From: Betaproteobacteria bacterium
Lineage (GTDB): Bacteria; Pseudomonadota; Gammaproteobacteria; Burkholderiales; Casimicrobiaceae
Assembly (NCBI GenBank): GCA_016861105.1
Contig: BOKS01000005.1
Coordinates: forward strand, 62,001 to 126,000
DNA length: 64,000 nucleotides
Direction: 5' to 3'
Of this stretch, positions 48,496 to 55,457 are shown one piece after another. The first letter of the stretch is position 1; each line of letters opens with the position of its first letter. Both the position numbers and the translations under genes were made by a program. Under the pieces are notes generated by a model. The model ran no database searches. It was not told the DNA's origin and was given only the letters and a program-made list of their open reading frames with translations.

Positions 48496-49920
48496 CTAAT
48501 GGCCGCCGCTGCCGCCCGCGGGCGCGGCGGCGGGGCGCTGCACAGCCGTCGCCGCGCCCGGGGAACCGGACGTCAGCGCGACCTGGAGGTTGGTGTCGGC
48601 AAGCCAGAAGTCGCGCACCGCTTCGACGGCCGCGGTAACGCTCGCCACCTGCTCGCGCGCGTCGGCGAGCAGCTCGAAGATGCCGATCAGCATGCCGTTG
48701 TAGCGCAGCAGGTTCTCCTCCGAGATGCGCTTGCGCAGCGGCACGATCTCGTCGCGGTAGTGCCTGGCGATGTCGTAGCTCGTGCGATAGGCCGAGTAGG
48801 CGTCGCGCACTTCCGAGCGGGCGTTGGTCGCGACCTCGGCGGTGCGCTGCAGCGCCTGGCGGTACGTCGCCTCGGCGCGAGCGGTACGCGTCGCCCCGAA
48901 GTCGAAGATCGGCAGCTCGAGCTCGAGCTCGAAGCCGTCCTTGCGCTCCTCGTCCGACTCGCTCGCGTTGACGTAGCCGCCGTGCAGGACGTTGACGAAC
49001 CCCGTGGCGCGGTTGAGCTCCAGTGCACGCGCGACCGCCTCGGCCCCGCGCTTGGCCGCCAGCACGTCGAGGCGCGTCTCGATGGCCGTGCGTTCGGCGT
49101 CGCGCGGTTCCAGCGGTGCGGCGGGCAGGTCGGGAAGCCGATCGGCCAGGGTGAACGCGAGCTGCTCGCCGTGCAGGCCGAGGGCGCGGGCCAGCCGCTC
49201 GCGCTCCGCGTGCGCCTGGTGCCGCGCGCGCGCGAGCTGCGTGGTCGCATCGGCGTAGAACGCCTGCTCGCGCATCATCGCCAGCTTGCTGAAGTTGCCC
49301 GCCTCCACCATGCGCCGCGCGAGCTCCGCCGACGCGTCCGCCGCCTCCTTCACCTGCTCGTAGTAGCGCACCAGCTCCTGCGACGCGACCGTCGCCGTCC
49401 ACGCGCGCCGCGCCTCGGCGGCGACTGCCACCGCCCGGCCTGCGATCTCGAGCTGCGTCCGGGCGAAGCGGCGCTGCTCCGCCTCGACCGCAAGCGGCAT
49501 CGTGAGAAGCGACAGGACGTCGAAGATCAGCGCGCGCTCGATCTCCAGGTGTCCCCCCCCCGCCAGGCGCGAGAAGCTGAACGTCGGATTGCGCATGCGA
49601 CCGGCGCGCACCAGGTCGGACTCGGCGATGCCCAGCTCGTGCAGATCCGCTTGCAGGCCGGCATGGTTGAGCAGCGCGATCTCGACGGCCGCGTCCGCAC
49701 GCAGCGGTTCGCGCAGCAGCTCCGCGACGCGCTGGCGCGCGGCGTCCGCATCCGCATCGGAGCGCTGCCAGCGCGGGGCGTGGCCCGCACGCTCGCGCGT
49801 CAGCTCGGCGACGCGGTCGAAGCCGCCGTCCGGGGAGAAGGTCGCGCAGCCGGCCAGCAGCAGTACGGCAGTGCCGGCGACGAAACTGCGGGCGCGGGCC
49901 CCGGATCGCGCGGCGCTCAC
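48496..49920 (-). CDS. TolC-family outer-membrane efflux lipoprotein
   Basis: A 474-residue outer-membrane factor of the CusC/CzcC type. The lipobox LLLAGC gives a lipid-anchored Cys at about residue 23. Long helical stretches with Ala/Glu/Arg heptads form two OEP repeats. A short C-terminal His/Gly tail ends the chain. The GTG start at 49920 overlaps the previous gene's TGA (GTGA), which fixes it. No RND pump (CusA) or membrane-fusion protein (CusB) lies nearby, so its inner-membrane partner must be elsewhere. Confidence 0.87.
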   Translation of the reverse strand: MSAARSGARARSFVAGTAVLLLAGCATFSPDGGFDRVAELTRERAGHAPRWQRSDADADAARQRVAELLREPLRADAAVEIALLNHAGLQADLHELGIAESDLVRAGRMRNPTFSFSRLAGGGHLEIERALIFDVLSLLTMPLAVEAEQRRFARTQLEIAGRAVAVAAEARRAWTATVASQELVRYYEQVKEAADASAELARRMVEAGNFSKLAMMREQAFYADATTQLARARHQAHAERERLARALGLHGEQLAFTLADRLPDLPAAPLEPRDAERTAIETRLDVLAAKRGAEAVARALELNRATGFVNVLHGGYVNASESDEERKDGFELELELPIFDFGATRTARAEATYRQALQRTAEVATNARSEVRDAYSAYRTSYDIARHYRDEIVPLRKRISEENLLRYNGMLIGIFELLADAREQVASVTAAVEAVRDFWLADTNLQVALTSGSPGAATAVQRPAAAPAGGSGGH

Positions 49921-50219
49921 GGTTTCGCTCCGTGATGCTCGTGGCCGCGTGGCGGCGGGGTCGTCGCGGGGGCCGGCGCGCTCGCGCCGAACGCCATCGC
50001 GGCCGCTTCGGCCGCCTCGCGCACGCGGTCGTTGGCGGCACGCCACGGGCCGGGACCCGGTTCGCCGAGCGGCCTGTAGTCGTCGAACGCAGAGACGTAC
50101 GCGAGCGGCGGTGACGCGGCGGCCGGATCGGCCGGATCGTTCGCGCGCGGCTGCGCATGGACTTGGAGAGCGGCGGCGCAGCAAGCAATGACGGCCGCCA
50201 CCCGGGCAACGGAAGGCAT
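49917..50219 (-). CDS. Small exported protein of the copper cluster
   Basis: A 100-residue protein with a signal peptide (VARVAAVIACCAAALQVHA). The mature part begins QPRANDPADPAAASPPLAYV and has the core FDDYRPLGEPGPGPWRAAND. The C-terminus is PRGHEHHGAKP, a possible metal-binding tail. Similar small proteins often precede TolC-type genes in metal clusters, but I know no function. Its stop overlaps the TolC-type start, so the two are coupled. Confidence 0.7.
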   Translation of the reverse strand: MPSVARVAAVIACCAAALQVHAQPRANDPADPAAASPPLAYVSAFDDYRPLGEPGPGPWRAANDRVREAAEAAAMAFGASAPAPATTPPPRGHEHHGAKP

Positions 50220-50324
50220 GGACGACTCCTGGTCACGGGGAAGCGCGGCGCACGCACCGCGCGACGGCTCGCCCGGCAGCGGGCGAGCGCCATGACGGGG
50301 CCATGAAGTGGGCCCCTAGCGGGA

Positions 50325-50774
50325 TCAGGAGGCTCGGGGGGGACGCTCGGGCGCGCCGAACGCCGCCAAGGCGCGCGGAGCGGGGAGTGCCGGGAAGCGC
50401 TCGGCGCCGGACGGCGTCATCGCATGCACCGACGGCCCGGTCCTGGGGAGCGGCGGTGCGCCGCAGACGGCCGAACAGAACGGGCACGTCGCCCCGCCGA
50501 AGGCGTCGTCGCCGGGCGTGCCGGCCAACGCGCCCGCCGGCGCTCGCGCGTGGCCGTCCTCCGCGCTCGCGTCGGCATCGGCATGCGATGGCAGCGCCCC
50601 GACCTCAGCGTGCCCGTGCGCCACCCCGTGCGCGTGGCCGCCGTGGTGAAGTTGGCCCGTGGCCGCTGCGGGCATGGCGGGGCCGCCGTGGCACAGCACG
50701 CCGGCGACCGCCATCGCCCCCCGGATCGGGAGCAGCAGCGCGACGAGCAGCAGGAAGCGGACACCGAAACGCAT
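50325..50774 (-). CDS. Exported His/Cys-rich protein, DUF2946/CopL-like
   Basis: A 149-residue protein with a hydrophobic N-terminus (FLLLVALLLPIRGAMAVAGV), a His-rich segment (LHHGGHAHGVAHGHAEVG) and a CPFCSAVCG motif. This fits DUF2946 or CopL-like metal-responsive proteins found in copper operons. It probably binds copper in the periplasm or at the membrane. It lies between the cueR-like gene and the TolC-type cluster on the same strand. The 105 bases below it show no gene. Confidence 0.7.
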   Translation of the reverse strand: MRFGVRFLLLVALLLPIRGAMAVAGVLCHGGPAMPAAATGQLHHGGHAHGVAHGHAEVGALPSHADADASAEDGHARAPAGALAGTPGDDAFGGATCPFCSAVCGAPPLPRTGPSVHAMTPSGAERFPALPAPRALAAFGAPERPPRAS

Positions 50775-50898
50775 GGCGGCGGAAGCCTAAGCCTTTTCCA
50801 GTGCCGGGCGCAAGCACGGCCACGTTGGAACGCCGCGCCCGCAGCGAGTTCCGGCCGAGGGTTCGGCAACGGGGCCGCTGCGCGCACTTGCTGGACGA

Positions 50899-50954
50899 CC
50901 CGCGCTGGCGCGCTCCGGGGCAATGCGCGCTCGGGGCGGCCCTTCGCGCTTCAT
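50899..50954 (-). repeat. Dispersed 56-bp repeat, copy 2
   Basis: On the minus strand it starts at the cueR-like stop codon and reads GATGAAGCGCGAAGGGCCGC onward, matching copy 1 (44738-44793) with few differences. The TGA of the regulator is part of the repeat edge. The rest of the 50775-50950 gap shows nothing else. Confidence 0.75.
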
Positions 50955-51418
50955 CGCCTCGTGCCCTGTCGGAGGACACCCCGACGGCGTACCGGCTGCG
51001 CCGTTGCGCCGCCTTCGACGGGCATCGCAAGGGCCTCCAAATTCGGGCACTGCGGCCGGTCGTCACCGTGGCAACCGTGGACGGGGTGCTCGAGCGTCGC
51101 CTTCATCGCGTGGAGCTCGGCCGCCTTGCGCTCGAGGTCGCGCAGGTGCTCGAGCGCCAGCGCCTTCACCTTGGCGCTCGGCCGGCGCCGGTCCCGCCAC
51201 AGGTCGAGCAGCGCCGCGATGTGCTGCGTGGAGAACCCGAGGTCGCGCGCCTGGCGAATGAAGCGCAGCGCGTGCACGTCGGCGTCCCCGTAGAGTCGAT
51301 ACCCCGCCGCCGTGCGCCGAGCTTTCGCGATCAGTCCCCGTTCCTCGTAGTGACGGATCATCTTCGCCGACACGCCGGAGGCCCGGACCGCCGCAACGAT
51401 GTTCATCGAACGCGTCAT
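50951..51418 (-). CDS. cueR: MerR-family Cu(I)-responsive regulator, CueR-like
   Basis: A 155-residue MerR regulator. The N-terminal winged helix-turn-helix reads ASGVSAKMIRHYEERGLI, then a long dimerisation helix. The metal loop has two cysteines separated by seven residues (HGCHGDDRPQC). Counted from the second Met (51406), these are C112 and C120 and the dimer-helix serine is S77, exactly the E. coli CueR numbers, so Cu(I)/Ag(I) sensing is likely. GGGAG upstream favours the first ATG (51418). It is divergent from a CopZ-like gene and should control both directions. Confidence 0.9.
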   Translation of the reverse strand: MTRSMNIVAAVRASGVSAKMIRHYEERGLIAKARRTAAGYRLYGDADVHALRFIRQARDLGFSTQHIAALLDLWRDRRRPSAKVKALALEHLRDLERKAAELHAMKATLEHPVHGCHGDDRPQCPNLEALAMPVEGGATAQPVRRRGVLRQGTRR

Positions 51419-51450
51419 CGTCGCTCCCTGGACAGCCGCCAGCGTCGGGG

Positions 51451-51507
51451 TTGCCACCGTGGGAAGGTCAAGCGCCTCGGCAGCCCTTGACCTTTCCACG
51501 GTGACAA
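51451..51507. promoter_or_regulatory. Two mirror-image MerR/CueR-type operator-promoters
   Basis: Plus strand: TTGACC at 51487-51492 runs into the dyad TTTCCACGGTGACAA (51493-51507). Minus strand: TTGACC (51466-51471) runs into TTCCCACGGTGGCAA (51451-51465). The two 21-bp units match at 19 positions. In both, an ACGCT-containing -10 follows after 19 bp, the long spacer typical of MerR-family targets. The plus one faces copZ and the minus one cueR. Confidence 0.75.
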
Positions 51508-51552
51508 ATGCCACGCTGCAGCCTCCTCCACGACGACGCAAGGGGAGATGCC

Positions 51553-51768
51553 ATGGTGACCTTCGAAGTCGACGACATGACGTGCGGCCGCTGCGCAGAA
51601 CGGGTTGCGCGGGCGATCCGGGACGTCGTCACGTGCGCCGAGGTGGCGGTCGACGTCCCCGCGCGGCTCGTCTGGGTGGACGGCCCGTTCGTGGCCGCTG
51701 CGGTGATCGCCGAGGCGATCCGCGACGCTGGCCATACGCCGGCCGAGTTCGGCCGGAGCGCGCGATGA
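51553..51768 (+). CDS. copZ: Heavy-metal-associated (CopZ-like) copper chaperone
   Basis: A 71-residue HMA-domain protein. The metal motif MTCGRC is at residues 9-14 (MxCxxC). The fold elements match ferredoxin-like copper chaperones. AGGGGAGA just upstream supports ATG 51553. It should bind Cu(I) in the cytoplasm and pass it to an exporter or to the regulator. No copper P-type ATPase is in the window. It is transcribed away from cueR from the operator region described above. Confidence 0.88.
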   Translation: MVTFEVDDMTCGRCAERVARAIRDVVTCAEVAVDVPARLVWVDGPFVAAAVIAEAIRDAGHTPAEFGRSAR

Positions 51769-51828
51769 GCGAGCCGCCACTCGGCTGACGCGGCCGGCCG
51801 CGCCTCGCGCCCGCGCCCGCCAAACGGC

Positions 51829-51850
51829 AGGGCCCGCTCGCGCGGGCCCT
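51829..51850 (-). terminator. Terminator hairpin after rpmG
   Basis: AGGGCCCGC (51829-51837) pairs perfectly with GCGGGCCCT (51842-51850) around a 4-base loop, 22 bases past the rpmG stop on the minus strand. A short GTTTGG follows. It can also stop the convergent copZ transcript. Confidence 0.6.
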
Positions 51851-51872
51851 GGACGCCGGAAACGACACCCGG

Positions 51873-52028
51873 CTACTTGAGCTTGGTTTCCTTGTAGTCG
51901 ACGTGCTTGCGGGCGACCGGATCGAACTTCTTGATCACGATCTTCTCCGGCGTCGTCTTCTTGTTCTTCGTCGTCGTGTAGAAGTGGCCGGTGCCGGCCG
52001 ACGATTCGAGCTTGATCTTGTCGCGCAT
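51873..52028 (-). CDS. rpmG: 50S ribosomal protein L33
   Basis: A 51-residue L33 that is too short for many gene finders. It begins [20 protein letters not shown] and ends DYKETKLK. It lacks the zinc-binding Cys pairs, so it is the C-minus type common in proteobacteria. It belongs to the large ribosomal subunit. It follows rpmB by 20 bases and shares its promoter. Confidence 0.95.
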   Translation of the reverse strand: MRDKIKLESSAGTGHFYTTTKNKKTTPEKIVIKKFDPVARKHVDYKETKLK

Positions 52029-52048
52029 GGTCGTCCTCCGTCAGTCGC

Positions 52049-52285
52049 TCAGATGTGCGTGCCCTTCGCGCGCAGGTCGGCCAGGACGGCGTCGATGCCG
52101 TTCTTGTCGATCGTGCGCAGCGCGGCGTTGGTGAGGCGCAGGCTGATCCAGCGGTTCTCGCTCTCGACCCAGAACCGGCGGTTCTGCAGGTTGGGCATGA
52201 ACCGGCGCTTGGTCTTGTTGTTCGCGTGCGAGACGCGGTGGCCCACGACGGGCTTCTTGCCGGTGATCGGGCAGACTCGAGCCAT
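52049..52285 (-). CDS. rpmB: 50S ribosomal protein L28
   Basis: A 78-residue L28 with the family N-terminus [20 protein letters not shown] and the [17 protein letters not shown] core. It is the first gene of the rpmB-rpmG pair. A GAGCGA patch precedes the ATG. The longer open frame up to 52441 has no coding support. Confidence 0.97.
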   Translation of the reverse strand: MARVCPITGKKPVVGHRVSHANNKTKRRFMPNLQNRRFWVESENRWISLRLTNAALRTIDKNGIDAVLADLRAKGTHI

Positions 52286-52331
52286 GGCTCGCTCCTTCGT
52301 ATTCGGGGGGTGTGGCGGCGGAAAGCTTTGG

Positions 52332-52361
52332 ATTATAACGTGTTTCGATCCGATCCGGCAA
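52332..52361 (-). promoter_or_regulatory. Vegetative promoter of rpmBG
   Basis: A perfect -10 TATAAT (minus strand, 52332-52337) has TTGCCG (52356-52361) 18 bp upstream as -35. It is about 47 bases before the rpmB ATG and is the best sigma-70 promoter in the window, fitting a ribosomal operon. Confidence 0.8.
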
Positions 52362-52437
52362 TCGTGCCGGCATGCGCTGCGCGCGACGGGGAGCGAGCGC
52401 AGGGCGCCGCGACGACCGTGCCGGGCACGCCGCCCTG

Positions 52438-52551
52438 CCACGCCCGGCGCCGGACCCCGGCCACGAGGTCGAGGTGCGGGTCGCGGCTCGCTACCGGCAG
52501 GCGGTGCTCCAGCGGGAGCGCGGCAATCCAGGCATCGTGGGCCGGGATGGG
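52438..52551 (-). pseudogene. C-terminal remnant of a VapC/PIN toxin
   Basis: About 38 codons in the rpmB-radC gap read [20 protein letters not shown] followed by [17 protein letters not shown], the end of a PIN domain (the conserved Asp followed by WIAA and the SRD segment). The upstream part of the toxin and any antitoxin are absent. I treat it as a decayed toxin-antitoxin locus. The rest of 52286-52627 has only the rpmB promoter. Confidence 0.6.
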
Positions 52552-52627
52552 CGTGCCGCGCGCTTCAGGACGAGGCGGAGTTCCGCATTGGCGACCGCCG
52601 TCGCCTCGCATTGACCGGCGCTCGCGT

Positions 52628-53332
52628 TCACACGAGCCCCCGCTCCGCGAACGACACCACCTGCCCCGCCGCGACGACGAAGTGGTCCAGCGTGCGCACG
52701 TCGACGAGCGAGAGCGCCTGCTTGAGCGCCTGCGTCAGGAGCTCGTCGGCGCGCGAGGGCTCGGCGACGCCGGACGGGTGGTTGTGCGCGAAGATGACCG
52801 CCGCCGCATTGCAGGCGAGCGCGGCCTTCACCACCTCGCGCGGGTAGACGCTGGTCTGGGCGAGCGTTCCGCGGAACAGCTCATCGGCGCGGATCAGGCG
52901 GTGCTGGCTGTCGAGGAACAGCGCGACGAACGCCTCGTGGTCGCGTGCGGCGAGCGCGAGCCGCAGGTAGTCGCGCACCGCGTCGGGCGAGGTGAGCGCG
53001 GCCTCGCGCACCAGCGCCTCGCGCGCGGCGCGGCGGGCGAGCTCGACGGCCGCGGCGAGCTGCGCGCGGCGGACCGGTCCCAGCCCCGGAGCCCGTCCCG
53101 CCGGAAGGGCCGCCAGCAGGCGCGCGAGGCCGCCGTGACGCACCAGCGCGCCGCGCGCGACGTCCAGCGCCGAGACACCACGCGCGCCCGTCCCGATGGC
53201 GACGGCGAGCAGCTCGGCATCCGTCAGCGCGCAGACGCCCAGCGCGGCCAGGCGTTCGCGCGGACGCTCGGGCGCCGCGGCCGGCGGGACCTCGCGATGC
53301 CGCAAACGGACCGGAGGCGTGAACCGCGTCAT
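52628..53332 (-). CDS. radC: RadC/JAB-domain protein
   Basis: A 234-residue RadC. An N-terminal helix-hairpin-helix-like segment ([15 protein letters not shown]) precedes the MPN/JAB domain. Its metal motif is [16 protein letters not shown] (HxHPSGxxxPSxxD). The biochemical role is unsettled; a repair function named for radC is not well supported. ATG 53332 gives the normal N-terminus [13 protein letters not shown] -10-like TACACT on the minus strand (53340-53345) lies so close that the mRNA may be leaderless. Confidence 0.9.
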   Translation of the reverse strand: MTRFTPPVRLRHREVPPAAAPERPRERLAALGVCALTDAELLAVAIGTGARGVSALDVARGALVRHGGLARLLAALPAGRAPGLGPVRRAQLAAAVELARRAAREALVREAALTSPDAVRDYLRLALAARDHEAFVALFLDSQHRLIRADELFRGTLAQTSVYPREVVKAALACNAAAVIFAHNHPSGVAEPSRADELLTQALKQALSLVDVRTLDHFVVAAGQVVSFAERGLV

Positions 53333-53383
53333 GCCGCCGAGTGTAGACTCGGCGCCACGCCGGCCGCGTTCGGCCGAACGGCC

Positions 53384-53437
53384 GAGGGGCCGTCGACGCC
53401 ATGCACAGGTGCGCGTCCACGGCGCGAGCGGCCCCTC
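53384..53437. repeat. Imperfect palindrome upstream of coaBC
   Basis: GAGGGGCCGTCGACGCCATG (53384-53403) pairs with 53418-53437 (reverse complement GAGGGGCCGCTCGCGCCGTG), matching best at the outer nine bases. It shares the GGGGCCG...CGCC layout of the stop-codon palindromes at 4.6 and 27.6 kb, but here lies between divergent genes, just before the coaBC start. Confidence 0.45.
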
Positions 53438-53445
53438 GCAAGCGC

Positions 53446-54651
53446 ATGAGCACACTTCCCACCCCTCCCCGGCCGGCACGCGTCGTCGTCGGCGTGACCG
53501 GCGGCATCGCCGCCTACAAGACCGCCGAGCTCGTGCGCCTGCTCGTCAAGGACGGCGTGACCGTCGACGTGGTGATGACGCAGGCGGGCACGCGCTTCGT
53601 CACGCCGACGACGTTCCAGGCGCTGTCGGGCCGGGCGGTGCTGACCGATCTGTGGGCCTCCGGCACCGACAACGCCATGGGCCACATCGGGCTGTCGCGC
53701 GGCGCCGACGCGATCCTCGTCGCGCCCGCATCGGCCGATTTCCTCGCCAAGCTCGCCAACGGTCACGCGGACGACCTGCTGTCGACGCTGTGCCTCGCAC
53801 GCGAATGCGCACTGCTCGTCGCCCCGGCGATGAACGTGCAGATGTGGAACCACGCCGCGACGCAGCGCAACGTCGCGCGCCTGCGCGAGGACGGCGTGAC
53901 CATCCTCGGGCCGGGCAGCGGCGATCTCGCGTGCAACGAGGTGGGCGACGGCCGCATGCTCGAGCCGGAGGACCTGCGCGCCGCGCTGACGGCGCTGCGC
54001 AGCCCGAAGCTCCTCGCCGGTCGCCGCGTGCTCGTCACCGCGGGCCCGACGTTCGAGGCCATCGACCCGGTCCGCGGCATCACCAACACGAGCTCGGGCA
54101 AGATGGGCTTCGCCTTCGCCCAGGCCGCCGCCGAGGCGGGGGCGCGCGTGACGCTGGTCGCGGGCCCGACGCCGCTGCGTACGCCGCCCGCCGTCGCGCG
54201 CGTGGACGTGCGCAGCGCCGCCGACATGGCGCAGGCCGTGCTGGACCGAGTCGACGACGCCGACGTGTTCGTCGCGATCGCGGCCGTGGCCGACTACACG
54301 CCGGCGGCGCCGTCGGAGCGCAAGCTCAAGAAGAGCGGCGAGGCGCTGACCATCACGCTCCAGCCGACGGTGGACATCCTCGCGACCGTCGCGGCGCGTC
54401 CCTCGCCGCCGTATTGCGTGGGCTTCGCCGCCGAGAGCCACGACGTGCTCGAGAACGCCGAGACGAAGCGCAAGCGCAAGAAGCTGCCGCTGCTCGTCGC
54501 CAACCGTGCGCAGGATGCGCTGGGCAGCGACGACAACGAGGTCACGCTGCTCGACGACGCCGGCGCGCATCCGCTGCCGCGGATGGACAAGCGCTCGCTC
54601 GGGCGGCGGCTGGTGGAGGAGATCGGGATCCGCCTGCCGCGAGCGCCTTAG
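53446..54651 (+). CDS. coaBC: Bifunctional phosphopantothenoylcysteine decarboxylase/synthase
   Basis: A 401-residue CoaBC (Dfp). The N-terminal CoaC half binds FMN; it has the [18 protein letters not shown] start, the active His in [15 protein letters not shown], and [12 protein letters not shown]. The second half (CoaB) begins near ITPGxxx-like [20 protein letters not shown] with the TSSGKMG and KLKK segments. It converts 4'-phosphopantothenate plus cysteine (CTP-dependent) to 4'-phosphopantetheine for CoA. I chose ATG 53446 over an in-frame ATG at 53401 because it gives the usual N-terminus. Confidence 0.95.
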   Translation: MSTLPTPPRPARVVVGVTGGIAAYKTAELVRLLVKDGVTVDVVMTQAGTRFVTPTTFQALSGRAVLTDLWASGTDNAMGHIGLSRGADAILVAPASADFLAKLANGHADDLLSTLCLARECALLVAPAMNVQMWNHAATQRNVARLREDGVTILGPGSGDLACNEVGDGRMLEPEDLRAALTALRSPKLLAGRRVLVTAGPTFEAIDPVRGITNTSSGKMGFAFAQAAAEAGARVTLVAGPTPLRTPPAVARVDVRSAADMAQAVLDRVDDADVFVAIAAVADYTPAAPSERKLKKSGEALTITLQPTVDILATVAARPSPPYCVGFAAESHDVLENAETKRKRKKLPLLVANRAQDALGSDDNEVTLLDDAGAHPLPRMDKRSLGRRLVEEIGIRLPRAP

Positions 54652-54758
54652 GTCGGCCGAAGGGATGATCGGAGGCGACCGGGACGAAGGCTGTCGTCCG
54701 GGCAGTGGAATCCACCGCCTGCTTGCGACTGGTCCGACAGCGCGCCGACCGCTCGCCG

Positions 54759-54925
54759 ATGCGTGACGAGTGGATCGAGCGTGTCGTGCGCGTGCCGGCG
54801 CGCATCGAGCGCCAGCCCGACGGTCGGATACGCTGCCGGGGCGTCGTGCCCGAGGCCGACGGCCGCGTGCTTCGCGTCGTTCGCCTCGACGATGGTCACA
54901 CGGCCCATAATGCCTTTTTGACTGA
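54759..54925 (+). pseudogene. Small DUF4258-like gene, apparently frameshifted into dut
   Basis: ATG 54759 starts [20 protein letters not shown] and continues [20 protein letters not shown], then [13 protein letters not shown]. This texture fits short DUF4258-like proteins whose chains end HNAFFDR or similar. Here a run of five T (54915-54919) follows; one more T would give AFFD and a TGA at 54923-54925. Without it the frame stays open into dut. Either a homopolymer error or a real one-base deletion explains this; a genuine fusion with Dut is less likely. Confidence 0.5.
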
Positions 54926-54935
54926 TGCGCGCATC

Positions 54936-55391
54936 ATGACCAGCCCGATCATCGACGTCCGCATCCTCGACGAACGGATGCGCCACCAGCTTCCCGCCTA
55001 CGCCACCCCCGGCGCGGCGGGGCTCGACCTGCGCGCCTGCATCGACGCGCCGCTCACGATCGCCCCGGGGGACACGCACCTCGTCCCGACGGGCATCGCG
55101 ATCCACATCGGCGATCCCGGCTACGCGGCCGTGATCCTGCCCCGCTCGGGGCTCGGCCACCGGCACGGCATCGTGCTCGGCAATCTCGTCGGGCTGATCG
55201 ACTCCGACTACCAGGGCCCGCTGATGGTGAGTTGCTGGAACCGCGGCCACGAGCCGTTCGCGCTGCAGCCGCTGGACCGCCTGGCGCAGCTCGTGGTGCT
55301 GCCAGTCGTACAGGCGGACTTCCGCGTCGTCGAGTCGTTCGAAGCGAGTGCGCGCGCGGAGGGGGGGTTCGGGAGTACGGGGCGCGCGTAG
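54936..55391 (+). CDS. dut: dUTP diphosphatase
   Basis: A 151-residue trimeric dUTPase. Motifs in order: [39 protein letters not shown] and the flexible C-terminal [12 protein letters not shown] that closes the active site. It hydrolyses dUTP to dUMP, keeping uracil out of DNA and supplying thymidylate synthesis together with Dcd. ATG 54936 gives the family N-terminus. The frame is open upstream to 54705, joining a DUF4258-like segment. Confidence 0.95.
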   Translation: MTSPIIDVRILDERMRHQLPAYATPGAAGLDLRACIDAPLTIAPGDTHLVPTGIAIHIGDPGYAAVILPRSGLGHRHGIVLGNLVGLIDSDYQGPLMVSCWNRGHEPFALQPLDRLAQLVVLPVVQADFRVVESFEASARAEGGFGSTGRA

Positions 55392-55457
55392 CGCGGGCCA
55401 CGCCCTCCACGACAGGCCCGCCCTCAGCGTCGGCGGGTGCCGGAGGCAGGTGCTCCG

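Noticed and set aside
50787-51050. 87-codon minus-strand frame containing KREGPPRARIAPERASAG
   Set aside because: It overlaps the 3' end of cueR and its only recognisable part is the translated dispersed repeat, not a gene.
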